From the NCBI GenBank assembly GCA_023362775.1, contig JALMGJ010000003.1, positions 53,731,416-53,795,415 on the forward strand: DNA of 64,000 nt. The letters are read 5' to 3'. Of this stretch, positions 53,901-64,000 are shown in pieces. Positions within the stretch are counted from its first letter, which is position 1. Each line of letters opens with the position of its first letter. The position numbers and the translations under genes were made by a program. Under the pieces are notes generated by a model. That model had not been told where the DNA came from. It worked only from the letters and a program-made list of their open reading frames with translations, and searched no databases. Origin of the DNA: Charina bottae (taxonomy: Eukaryota > Chordata > Lepidosauria > Squamata > Charinaidae).

Positions 53901-56790
53901 GATTGATATGGGTTTCCTTTTCTTTCTGCGTGCCTCCCCATTACTTTTATTGTCACATGCCAATCTGGCAAATCTGTAAGCAAGATTGTGAAAATAGGTC
54001 TATCCATATAATTAAACTTCCAGCATATTTCCCTGTTAAAAGTAAGTTATTAAAAGTGGCCAACTGTTCTGCTTATTGGGATGGCTGGATGACTTTGCAG
54101 CAAGAGAAAGAGAAAGGTCACTAATTAAAACTAAATTAGCACTTCTCAGACATGCCTTGTGATCCTTCCTGTGATAGACTGCGTAATGTAAGCAAGGTAT
54201 AGTAATCTGTTTTAGGATGTTATTGAAGAAAACTTATGCTGTAATAAACCAGACTTTTTTGTTTCCACTCAGAAGGAACAAAATATAAAAGATTTTTTAA
54301 AAACATCCCATATGGATGTTTTTATGGATCTTCATGTTCCACATGAATGGAAACAAGATGGAAGATTTGTCTTCAGCCATTTGGAGGAACTGAGAATGCT
54401 CTGGTTTTCTTTTGACAGGGATAGTAGTTCGAGAGTTGCTAAATCCTGAACCAATGACAGGAGGAACACAATGATCTTGGTCCTTGTAGGAGTAGAGGGC
54501 AAGCATTGGTAGTGAAGGGATTCTCCTTGCAATTAAGGAGCTTGGAAAATCAGTCCTCAATCACATGGAAAGCCTCCATCAATAGATACAGCTTTCTGTT
54601 ACAGATAATCATCTCCTACATCTGAAGATGGATATGCATGTTCCTTGATTTGTACAATTCCTGCTAAAGGCTGTTGTGCAGAATTCATTGGAACCTGGTT
54701 TCCAGAAACTGGAAGTCTTTCTCAAATGAGATAAATCTGAAAAAGTAGTATTAAGGAAGGAAATAATCAGGATATAATAATGCAAATATATTCCTATGCT
54801 CCTCAAATATAGATATTTATAGGCTATATGCAGTTCTTTTCCTTTTCATTTCTGTGATCAGCAGAACTTTGGAACTCCATCCAGTTTTCCCTACTACCCA
54901 GTTACTCAGCCAATAGTTAGGCTCTAGGGAACAGATCATTGAACCTCTGCTGTTAAAAGCAGGGAGAAAATACTGATCTTGACAAGATCACTGAACTGTG
55001 CTAATGGGGGAGAAGAAGCGTTACATTCGGCTTCCTTCGGTGATCTCTGTTCGGTATGCTCCTAGTAGAATTAGTGAAATAATCAGGGTCCCTTAGAAGG
55101 GGGGGGGAGTCCGTCAAAATCCCTTCCCCCACCCCCACCCCAGCAGTCCCTTGAGTGTTTGAAGTTGTACCCATTAGACTAGCTCACAAGTGAGTCTTCC
55201 CCAAAGGGTTTATAGGCCCCAGTGCCAGTCTCATAAACCAGAAACCAGTTTTGCTCAAGCTAAGGATGACGTAGGAAAAAAAAATAGCTGAATGCTTTCA
55301 TCCATACTATATTAACGATGGGAGGAGCTCACGTTTGTAAAAGGAGGAACTAGAAATGAATAGAGCTGGCTGGACTGTGCTTGCTTTTGCAGCAGGCACT
55401 GGCAGTTACTATGAGACAGAGTGAAAGATGCACTGTGCATGTCAGCTGACAAGGCAAGGGATTTGTGTTAACACTTTGCAAATACAACATGCATAATAGC
55501 AAGCCTTTCTTCCCTTTTGTCCCAGCCAAGGTGGCAGCGATGAAATGGAATTGGTATCTGGGCCTTGGTGAAAGTAAAAAATATGTTGCACTGATGAATA
55601 GAACAAATGAGGGGCATTCTGAAGTACATGTTAGATTAACGTGTTGCTGGGAGAACAGGACACTAGTCTATTAATCGTCATAAGAAACCTCCAACATTAC
55701 AATCTGAAAAAGAAGCCTGAACAACCCCCACCCCCACCTTGTGTACCTTCTGCTAGGAGCTTGCGTTTTTCTATCATCTGTCTGCCAGCATCCCTCAGCA
55801 TACAATGGCCAGACACCTCTAATTCCATGTGGAGAAAGGAGAAATGATTTGCAACCGACAGCTAAATACAGTCATTGAAATTCTCTGTAGTAGGTGGGTG
55901 GGGAAAGAAACAATCCAAGTGTGAGGGCTTTAAAGCCAACTTGGTTAATGTCTGCTTCATAGATGCATCTCCTTCTGCCATTGTCATGACAACTTAGGGG
56001 AAGGGGTCCCTCGTTTTCCTCTGTTTAAGTTTTTTTTTTTTTTTTTGAAAGACGGGGATAAAGGTGGGAAAAAGTCCAAGTAAGAAGTTGACCGCTGGGT
56101 TGCTGGCATCTTAATACTGCTTGTCAGAGACCCTCTAATCCTGATCACAAGTTCTTTCACCAGCTTCTTTTAATACAGTCTGGATTTTGCTTTTCTGCTG
56201 TTATAGGTGAATGACCAAGAAGAAGTTGAGAGAGAAGAATTAAAAAGATCCAACTTTTTGGCTGAAATGGTATTTGTTAATTGCTATGGGGCAGTGATAA
56301 AAGTGGGATTCTGATTGCCATGGTGTGCAAGTTGTTGTTTGAGGCACTGGTTGGGACTTCACCCATTATTTTCTGAACCAAAAAGCAAATAAAATGAGCT
56401 AAAATATAAAGTCATGTTGCAGCAAACAGAGCAGTTAAATAGACTTCCTAGTGAAACAGTGCTGAGGTGCTGGAGAAGCAAAGACTAACCATAGCTATGT
56501 AAATGTAGCTCCCTTTCTTCTTTTTTCTTTATAATCCCAATCCTTGTCAGGATCATTAATGCACAGGGAGAAGCTTAAATGTATCCTACTCACACATGTA
56601 CCCATTTGCTGCTTCATGGCAGGATTTTAAGGAGGAGAAGGAATCCACTGATGCTAGTGGAGTTTTATTTTATCCACAAGGGGGTGGGGTTAAAAGCAAG
56701 TTGGGGCCTTGATCTGAAACAGGCCTCCATGTACAATATTTAGTTCATGGGAGTAAAATGTGTGCTCTTTAGATATTGTTGAACTTCAGT
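50961..56790. other. Long unrecognised stretch
   Basis: Mostly AT-rich DNA without named repeats. Near 51898-51935 GCCTTTCTCAACCTGCTGG may be a hAT relic. A G run lies at 55099-55107 and a T run at 56031-56046. Some blocks (such as 53490-53700 and 55400-55660) lack repeat character and could be conserved non-coding DNA, but I cannot show this. Confidence 0.3.
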
Positions 56791-56791
56791 G

Positions 56792-57138
56792 CAGGTAGTC
56801 CTTGCTTAACAACTGCCCTGTTTAGTGACCATTCAAAGTTACGATGGCATTGAAAAAGTAACTTTACGACCACCGCAGCATCCTGCGATCACGTGATTGC
56901 CATTTGGGCACTTCACAGCCGGCTTCTGACAAGCAGAGTCAATGGAGAAGCCAGCAGTGAAATTGCAAGTCACGGTCATGTGATGTCTTGCTTAACAGCC
57001 ACAGGTGATTCGCTTAACAACTACAGAGGAAGTGAGGTCATTAGTCTGTCATGGTCACATGATATTTCGCTTAATGACCGCATTGCTTAGCGACAGAGTT
57101 GCTGATCCCCATTGTGGTGGTTAAGTGAGGACTATCTG
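56792..57138 (+). mobile_element. Tigger-like MITE, copy 2
   Basis: The left end CAGGTAGTCCTTGCTTAAC matches the reverse complement of the right end, CAGATAGTCCTCACTTAAC. TA follows the right end. The interior contains TGATTGCCATTTGGGCACTTC, several CACATG/TCACGTGA words and GACCGCATTGCTTAGCGAC. It is longer than the copy at 7229 and more complete. Confidence 0.8.
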
Positions 57139-57500
57139 TATCTATCAATTCTGTATAGCTAGTAGTTGGGCATGGTATGAGATATAATTCAACAATATCT
57201 AAAAGGTCACACAATATGCACCCAAATGGGGTTGGGGAAAACGCAGGTCAGCTACACGTTTTGTGTTTAACATACTATGTATAGTTTAATCCTGAGTCTC
57301 CTCAAGTGGTCTCATGTGCTCCGCTTTCTATCCTCGCATAGAAGCCATTCCATTCTGCATCTGTAGCAACAGCTATTGTGTGCAATGAAGTTTCATGGTA
57401 TCCTTAAACTCTTATACATGTATCATGACATCAGGTTGTGGGCAAAATCTGTCCTTTAAGCTGCATGATAGGCACAGCAGACTGAGAGTTTTATAGATAG
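57139..57500. other. Unrecognised intervening sequence
   Basis: AT-rich DNA, nothing identified. Confidence 0.4.
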
Positions 57501-57516
57501 CATACAATGCCCATGT

Positions 57517-57828
57517 TACCTACCCACCGAAGTGGTACCTATTCATCTACTTGCATTTGCATGCTTTCGAATTGCTAGGTTGGCAAGAGCTGGGGAGAGT
57601 GCAGGAGCTCACTCCGTCACGCGGGGCTAGGGATTCGAACCTCCGAACTTGCGATCTTCCGATCAACAAGCCTGGCGTCTTACAGCGTTCCGCGCGCGTC
57701 ATGCGGCCACATGACCGTGGAAGCGTCTTCAGACAACGCTGGCTCTTCGGCTAACAAACGGAGATGAGCACCGGCCCCTAGAGTCGGACACGACTGCACA
57801 AATGTGCGGGGGGAACCTTTACCTTTTT
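57517..57828. mobile_element. tRNA-derived SINE with inverted 5' half (twin-priming type)
   Basis: The 5' half (head, B box GGATTCGAACC read in reverse, and first part of the body) lies inverted at about 57517-57681. The 3' half follows in normal orientation at about 57682-57828, with AGAGTCGGACACGACTG and the CCTTT tail. The break falls within the GGTAAC of the SINE body. A 13-bp duplication ACAATGCCCATGT at 57504-57516 and 57829-57841 flanks the whole, showing one insertion event. Confidence 0.9.
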
Positions 57829-57841
57829 ACAATGCCCATGT

Positions 57842-59834
57842 AAGGTTTCAGTTGAGGTTCAACACCAGGAAATCCCTATGTGCACGTGCCCTTGTATAGG
57901 AAGGCTGGGAAGACGGTTTGAATTGCTTCATTAATTTCTTCGATAACTTTGGAGAGGCACACTCAAACCAATGGGCATTATGTTAACATCCAAGTCAGTG
58001 TATTTCCTCTCAGAGAGAGCTAGAAAAGATAAAATTCCTGATGGGTTAAATCAATTCTTTTCTCTCTTGCTTCAATTAAGCAGCACTGCAGGAGTCTAAA
58101 CCACATTCCTTTTCCCTCTTCTGCCCCCCTCTCCCCCCAGTCATTAAGAACAAAGATCTTCCAACAGTTTTCTTTTTGTGGACTTTGAGTTGCTGCTAGC
58201 TCAGGGTATCTGCAGTATGGCTCGGTGAAATAAATGCCTTGAAATTACATTGAGCAAATTCAATGCCTTTTGGCTAAATTCAAATTAGCCATTTGTCTTC
58301 CAGTGACCAAAAAAAAAAGTAATTCCCAACTTTGTTTATAAATGCTACCCGAAAGAAATATAGTTTACCATACAAAAGTGTCTTGTGATTTCTGAATGGG
58401 TGAATGGGCTTGTTTATTGGATTTAAATTGTAGACACCTCTTAGAATGACTTTGTGTAAGCAAGTCAATCCAACTTTTTGTGCTATTGTGAAAATCATGT
58501 TCATGGCAACATAATCTTGTTTTCACAATCCCCTTTAATAATTCAGACGTTTGTGGACTTTAGATTGCACATTATTTTGGCTGCTTTACATATTTTAATT
58601 TGACTGGTCTATAGGATGGAAAATCACTGGGGTCCAAAATATTTAACAAGTTAGATTTCTCTGTGTCCTTCCTGGAAAGGGTCTATTTATTTATTGCAAA
58701 ATTTGTATACAGGTATATGTACCATCTAATCAAATGTAATGATCAAACTTAATGAATTTTTCTCAATTCAGCAGTTTTGGGGAAAGCAGGGTTGGACAGC
58801 CCTCTTTACTTTTTATGTTTAAGTAAGGTCTTTTGTAGAATGAAGAGCCAAGAAAAAAACAAAAATCACACTTAAGATCCTATATAAATATGATTTGTGT
58901 ATGTTTGACACACTGGGCATAGATTTTTTTTTCTTTTGAAATCTGTTAAATAGAGCATTAAATAATGGCCTCCGGGGGATTCCTCCAAATGTTTGGAACA
59001 AATGTTTCTTCTTCAGACTGTGTGTGTATGTGAATACATGCGGATGTGTGAAAAAACAATGCATATAAAGGATACATCTCAAAGCTTGGTGTCCCCACTT
59101 TCTGAAATAGATGTAGCTGGAAATGTGCATCACTGTGGAGATTATTAACATAGCAACAGGTGGTTTGCTGTTTTCTCATCTAGCCATGGCAAAAAGAGAA
59201 GTTGGGTTGTGTGAGTTTTAATTACTGCTTTGGTAATGCATGAGCACTATCCTTTGTTCTTTGACCCAGATACAGCCAAGAACTTAATTTTCCATTTAGA
59301 TTCCCTGTTTCACCTTTTCCTCCCTGAACGTATTTATTCTACTCATAAAAAGATTTAGTGTCCCCAATTAAAATAGCATTTTTACACACAGGATTGCAAG
59401 CACATAGATGTGTGTGTATGCCAGATTTTAAAAAAATGATCTATTCTACTATCTTTCATGGTTGTAATTTGGACAACTATTTCAGTTTAACAAATTATCT
59501 AACTTTTGAAATTATTCATAATCTGTATCATGGTGTTTTTGTAATAATAGACTATTATAACATTATATAGGTCACCTAAGCTTAATAAGAGAAGGTACAG
59601 ATACTAGGTTCTTGTACTTTTTAAAAACGTTTATAATGAAAAATTGCCTTCAGCTTAATTCTCAGATCAGTAACTCCAGCTTTGTAAGTTTTAGGCTGCA
59701 GTCCTGTGTATTGGAGATGGGGAATTTCTGTGGGCCAAATCACCCTGTTTAGCTACTCCCCCCCCCCTTTTCAGAATATTTGCTTCACATATTAAAAATC
59801 TTTGCAGATCGGGGCTAATTAAAGGATAGTAAGG
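57842..59834. other. Unrecognised intervening sequence
   Basis: AT-rich DNA. Segments such as 57905-58095 and 58170-58285 have no repeat character. No ORF is credible. Confidence 0.3.
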
Positions 59835-59842
59835 CAAGGTAA

Positions 59843-60494
59843 GATCCCAAAGATCAAACTCCAAAACATAAGAAAAGCAATGTAGTTTATGCAATCCAGT
59901 GCAGTGAGGAGTGCTCTGAACTCTACATTGGAGAAACCAAACAACCTATGTACAGGAGGATGGCCCAACACAGGAGAAATAACACCACAGGACCAGAGTC
60001 AGCAGTTTATCTTCATCTAAAAGAAAAAGGACACTCATTTGAGGACATTAATGTTCACATTTTAGACAGAGAAGATAGGTGGTTTGAGAGAGGGGTCAAG
60101 GAGTCCATTTATGCCAACTTGGAAAATCCTTCCTTGAATAGAGGTGGGGGGCTCAGGCACAAACTCTCCCCCATCTTCCTCCCCGTGTTGTCTTCTGTGC
60201 CTAGGAAGATTAAGACCATTTCAGAAGCTCAACAGCAGCATGGTGATTTTAACGACCCTCCATTAGATGATAAAAGGACTTAAAAATTACATCTCAATAT
60301 AACCATGACCTAGCCCCAGGTGTAAGGTCACACAGCTACCTAGGAACATATTTAGGATTCCCTTACCAACTTTGCTCAGACTGAAGAAGCTCCTTGGATA
60401 AGGAGCGAAACGTTTCCACTAAGAAAATAGAAATCCAGTTGACATGATTCAAGCTACAGACAATTCCACCTGGATGACTGAGAACCTTCATAGA
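59843..60494 (+). mobile_element. Penelope-like element type 1, copy e, 5'-truncated
   Basis: Only the endonuclease end and 3' terminal repeat remain. An 8-bp repeat CAAGGTAA at 59835-59842 and 60495-60502 is the likely target duplication. It shares the ATAAGAAAAG variant with copy d. The hammerhead-like core is intact (CTGAAGA 60381-60387, GAAA 60407-60410). Confidence 0.88.
59846..60283 (+). pseudogene. PLE GIY-YIG endonuclease domain, truncated but open
   Basis: The frame is open from the insertion boundary through VVYAIQC, LYIGETKQPMYRR, HLKEKGHSFEDIN and KESIYANLENPSLN to a stop at 60281-60283. No reverse transcriptase is present. The region before the first internal ATG (59948) belongs to the same protein, so that ATG is not a natural start. 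Confidence 0.85.
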
Positions 60495-60628
60495 CAAGGT
60501 AACATGATGCTTTTAATTACTACATAGGAGCAATCACAAAAAGCAGTGATTAATGAGATGAAGTTCTATTAATCAAAGAAAATCTCATTCACAGAATAAT
60601 AGTTTTAGGAAAAAAACGAACTTTTGGG

Positions 60629-62681
60629 TGGTTAGCAAATTATATGCTAGACACCTATACAATAAGCTCCTGGATTGGATTATAACTGAGAATATATCTT
60701 GTCTGATGAGCAGGCAGGCTTTAGAGAAGGCCGCTCAATCTTTGACCATGCTTTAACTCTTCAACATCTAGTCGAGAAATATTCCTCCGGAGCTTGCTCA
60801 ACACTCTATGCAGCGTTTATTGACCTTAGATGTGCTTTTGATTTCATTGCTAGAGCCAAACTATGGAAGAAATTGAATTCCTCCTCGATTGATAGAAGAT
60901 TACTTGTTCTTATATATAAACTTTATGAAAATTCCCGAATGAAGGTGCAATGTAATATGTATGGACATTGCACCAAGGAAATCCCAGTCAAGAGAGGAGT
61001 GAGACAAGGATGTATTCTAGCTCCCCTTCTTTTCAATCTATATATTAACTCTCTCATAGGCAAATTGAATAGCCCATCTCTTCATCCCCCAAAACTGGGA
61101 AATAGACACATCTCTGTTCTTTTATATGCAGGTGATGCTGTGTTGCTTTCTCGGACACAAATTGGCCTGAAGCGGGCGCTCTGTATGCTTGCTGAGCACT
61201 GCCGAGAAGAATGGCTGGAAATAAACTACTCAAAAACCAAGGTTATGGTTTTTGCCAAGTGTCCTAAGGCACATGTCTGGCGGCTAAACAATAATTTAAT
61301 AGAGCAAGTTAAGACCTTTAAATATTTGGGGATTGTTTTTCATGCCATGGGTAACCGCAAATTCCATGCCGACTATGTCAGCCTGAATGCACAAAAAGCA
61401 GCAGCACTACAATCTTTCTATTTCTCCAAAGGGGCTCAATATATACCAGCAGCGATAAAAGTTTTCTCAGCAAAGATCAGAGCTCAGCTCCTTTTTGGAG
61501 CTCAGTTGGACCCCTACAGGTCATTCCTTTCCCTTGAAAGAGTCCAATCCAAGTTTTTAAGATCTATCTTTCAAGTACCTTGCTGCGTCCCCAACGTGGT
61601 GCTTCGCCGTGAAGCTGGCCTATTAAAAATAGAAACTTCTGCTTGGATTTACACTTTTACTTACTGGCTTAAGCTTTCTTTTTTCCCAGTCGGCCTGGCC
61701 CCATTGATTATGACCGATAGTTTTCAATCTTCATGGTGCCAGGCAATACATGCCAAGCTGCAATTATATGGCTTTTCAGGGGCAGCCATCATCTTGTTGG
61801 GCTATGAACGTGCACTAGCTGATCTCAAACAACGGGCCATCGATTTAGAGCTACAATCCAATTTATCAGTTTTACCTAAAAACATCTTCTTGGGCCACTC
61901 TGCACATCTTCTCCAACCAGCTAGATATCTTAGCTGCATAACAATTCCAAAATTTAGAAGGGCCTTATCCTTGGCTAGATTCAATGCCCTTTCAACAGCT
62001 GTTACTGAAGGGAGATATCGAAATATCCCTTTTGATCAAAGATTGTGCCCATGTGGCAGAGGAGTAATTGAAACAATGGATCACGTCATTTTATATTGTC
62101 CTCTCTATGCAGATGCTCGCCAGGAATTATTATCCCAATTTTTTACCAAATATCCAGGTCGTTCGGATTCTTTTTACCTCAAACTGTTTTTATCAGACCA
62201 ATCTGATATTACTTCATTGACCATAGCTAAATATTGCTCAATAATCTGTACAGCACGCCACAAATTTTAATTTTTCTTAGATTTTTTATAATTTTAAGTG
62301 TTTTTCTCTTTTATTCTAACCAGATGTGAATTTTTAGTTTTGTTTGCTGGTCTAAATTGATTTGATTTGATAATATAATTTAGCATAGCTTTACATTCTC
62401 GTAGTGTTACACAAATTCTAGTATTATTTATGCCCTTTTATAGCTATTTGCCCTAGTTATTTATAGTTTATAGATTATTCATTGTAAAATTAATTGTAAT
62501 TTTAAAGGGTTTTTTTTTTTGCTTTTTAATACCTGTATCCTGTAATATTACCTTAATAATTTTATCTTTATCTTATTCTATGCTATCAATATGACTTTTT
62601 ATATTTATTTTATTTCTACTTCAGCATAATTGTTATGTTACTAGTTGTATGCTGGTCTATGACCGAAATAAAAAAATGATT
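60629..62681 (+). mobile_element. Non-LTR retrotransposon (LINE), 5'-truncated, recent
   Basis: An 11-bp duplication GAACTTTTGGG at 60618-60628 and 62682-62692 marks both ends. The element starts inside the RT domain and ends after ATGCTGGTCTATGACCGAAA and TAAAAAAATGA. A second copy of the 3' half is at 41555-42840. The absence of a fixed target and the C-terminal CCHC-like motif do not allow me to assign a clade. Confidence 0.92.
60699..62270 (+). CDS. LINE reverse transcriptase, partial, single long frame
   Basis: A 523-codon frame. RT blocks appear in order: DEQAGFREGRSIFDHA (3-18), motif A AFIDLRCAFD (39-48), motif B GVRQGCILAPLLFNLYINSL (100-119), motif C written YAGD (143-146) instead of the usual YADD, NYSKTKVMVF and FKYLGIVF. 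A C-terminal C450-x-C452...H462...C467 motif resembles zinc-binding tails of LINE proteins. The first codon is TTG, not a natural start: the previous RT block (ARHLYNKLLDW) is in another frame and joins near 60697, a one-base shift. The catalytic D-to-G change (GGT at 61131-61133) suggests a dead enzyme despite the open frame. Confidence 0.9.
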   Translation: MSDEQAGFREGRSIFDHALTLQHLVEKYSSGACSTLYAAFIDLRCAFDFIARAKLWKKLNSSSIDRRLLVLIYKLYENSRMKVQCNMYGHCTKEIPVKRGVRQGCILAPLLFNLYINSLIGKLNSPSLHPPKLGNRHISVLLYAGDAVLLSRTQIGLKRALCMLAEHCREEWLEINYSKTKVMVFAKCPKAHVWRLNNNLIEQVKTFKYLGIVFHAMGNRKFHADYVSLNAQKAAALQSFYFSKGAQYIPAAIKVFSAKIRAQLLFGAQLDPYRSFLSLERVQSKFLRSIFQVPCCVPNVVLRREAGLLKIETSAWIYTFTYWLKLSFFPVGLAPLIMTDSFQSSWCQAIHAKLQLYGFSGAAIILLGYERALADLKQRAIDLELQSNLSVLPKNIFLGHSAHLLQPARYLSCITIPKFRRALSLARFNALSTAVTEGRYRNIPFDQRLCPCGRGVIETMDHVILYCPLYADARQELLSQFFTKYPGRSDSFYLKLFLSDQSDITSLTIAKYCSIICTARHKF

Positions 62682-62692
62682 GAACTTTTGGG

Positions 62693-63715
62693 GACTTGTT
62701 GACATGCCTTAGGGAAGCATGGGAGGGAGGCCTCCCTTGGAAAGAAATTTCACAGACTTGGAATGTCTTCATCCTCTTTTCCAAGTAGACTTTTCACATC
62801 CTGTGACATGATTGCAGTGGGATAAAAATTCAGTACATACAGTATACGCATACAATAATTTTCTGTAGTCACGTGACAAAGGTAACTTCTATCAAGCATA
62901 ACATCTGTAAAGAACCCCCCCCCTCTTTTTTTTTTTAAACAGGAAGACTTCCACATGCTGGACATCAGTTATGTTTGCAGTTGGTTTGTAGAGGTCTGTG
63001 TCTTTCCTAGATTATTATTTCAACTAACTCTGAGTTTTAGGCTGTATGTGAACCATAAATTACATTGTACTTTGAATGAATCAAACTACTAACTCTATTT
63101 TATGAAACTTGCTTCTTTCATTCCACAAGGCATACTCTAAGAGTGCAAAAAGTCAGCAATCAGAACTTTGACAAATGGCTGGAAAAAATAACTGCTTTAC
63201 AGTGTGAAGGATTTGAACCCAGTGACTACCTTAAAAGCATAAAGAAGGCTAACAAAAGTAGAAGCAAGTGAGGAAGCTGTTTTACAGTGATTATAGCAAG
63301 ATGGATGTGATCCTGGATACCATGTAATAACAGAGAATGAGATAGCTAAAGATGCTGTGACTGATAAGAAGGAAGATGGCAACGGTGATATGGATGAGGA
63401 GGAAGAAATGTCAACTCTTCAAATGAAGTTGTTTTTGTGCAGATTATGATGTGATATATTTTATTGATTTGTCATATGATTTTGAAGTCCAGATTCAGTA
63501 CTCCCAATTCTGTGTTTTTAGGGAGATGATCATACCGAAGCACCATATTTCCAAAACTCAAAACAGTTATCCAAAATCATCATCTAAACTCAACAATTGT
63601 TCAGAGGACAGCACCTGCCCTTCTTTACCACAACTAACAACAAACACGGAGGAGCAAAAATTCTTACTATGAGTTAGAATAATATGTTCTGGATCACCAC
63701 CATCAATCACAGCAA
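62693..63715. other. Unrecognised intervening sequence
   Basis: AT-rich DNA. A stretch near 63330-63420 is purine-rich (GATGAGGAGGAAGAAATG) but has no credible ORF. Confidence 0.35.
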
Positions 63716-63717
63716 TT

Positions 63718-63845
63718 TTTTTATTTACTTATTTAATTCAATTTCAGCACTGCCCAACGCCAGACTGACTCTGGGTGGTTCACAATATAACCGCCCTCTG
63801 GCGGGAGGAGATGGGCGGTGACAAATCTAATAAATAAAATAAATA
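63718..63845. repeat. LINE-tail fold-back
   Basis: The left half is the common LINE tail in reverse (TTTATTTACTTATTTAATTC, GACTCTGGGTGGTTCACAA). The right half is the same tail in the forward sense (AACCGCCCTCTGGCGGG, GAGATGGGCGG, AATAAATAAAATAAATA). The centre is near 63788. No target duplication was confirmed. Confidence 0.55.
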
Positions 63846-63872
63846 ACAAAGATACGTAAGAAAACGCTATTT

Positions 63873-64000
63873 GTTGTTTATTCGTTCAGTCGTTTCCGAC
63901 TCTTCGTGACTTCATGGACCAGTCCACGCCAGAGCCCTCTGTCGGCCGTCACCATCCCCAGCTCCCCAATGGTTGAGTCCGTCACCTCCAGAATACCATC
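63873..64000 (-). mobile_element. BovB/RTE-like LINE 3' end, reverse, cut by window edge
   Basis: TTCAGTCGTTTCCGACTC, TTCGTGACTTCATGGACC and CACGCCAGAGCCCTCTGTC follow the reversed 3' end of BovB-type RTE LINEs, a family widespread in squamates. Its GTCGGAAACGACTG (in reverse) matches the tail of the SINE family at 745-1081. Confidence 0.75.

Overview
The window reads as repeat-dense, non-genic DNA from a vertebrate, most likely a squamate reptile. That inference rests on the repeats: a BovB/RTE-like LINE end, tRNA-headed SINEs that share its 3' tail, several Penelope-like elements (PLEs) with GIY-YIG endonuclease ORFs, 5S-rRNA-headed SINE fragments, CR1/L2-like LINE tails and many small hAT-type elements. 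I see no complete host gene. The only host-coding candidate is one possible 115-bp exon (2249-2363, low confidence). Nearly all convincing protein-coding sequence belongs to transposable elements.

Layout. 1-2.9 kb: a 0.3-kb hAT-like element, a SINE with a perfect 14-bp duplication, the candidate exon and a second SINE. 2.9-6.25 kb: an endogenous retrovirus with two closely similar LTRs, a broken gag joined directly to the end of env, and no pol. 7-11.7 kb: small DNA transposons and degraded retroposons. 11.85-13.54 kb and 23.75-25.40 kb: two copies of a GC- and CpG-rich fold-back hAT-like element. 15-17.3 kb: one PLE nested in another, a GC-rich imperfect palindrome and a PLE fold-back. 18-22 kb: hAT-like, SINE, CR1-like and 5S-SINE pieces. 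26.8-33.1 kb: a 5'-truncated PLE with an open 336-codon frame, then a 2.8-kb head-to-head PLE pair inside one 13-bp duplication. 33-51 kb: LINE tails, SINEs (including a dimer), hAT-like elements and microsatellites. 51-56.8 kb: mostly unrecognised sequence. 56.8-60.5 kb: a Tigger-like MITE, a 5'-inverted SINE and a PLE fragment. 60.6-62.7 kb: a 5'-truncated LINE with a 523-codon RT frame. 63.7-64 kb: a LINE-tail fold-back and a BovB-like end.

How the parts relate. The SINEs carry the same 16-17 nt 3' motif as the BovB-like fragment, so that LINE machinery probably mobilised them. The PLE termini carry a hammerhead-ribozyme-like core (CTGAAGA, stem, GAAAC). Two PLE insertions are fold-backs with single target-site duplications. 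hAT-like elements were recognised from 8-bp target duplications found by eye on both sides; several are exact. The most unusual objects are the GC-rich fold-back elements with tandem GC-box/CCAAT modules, the head-to-head PLE insertion, and a hAT-like family that keeps its ends while its interior changes completely between copies.
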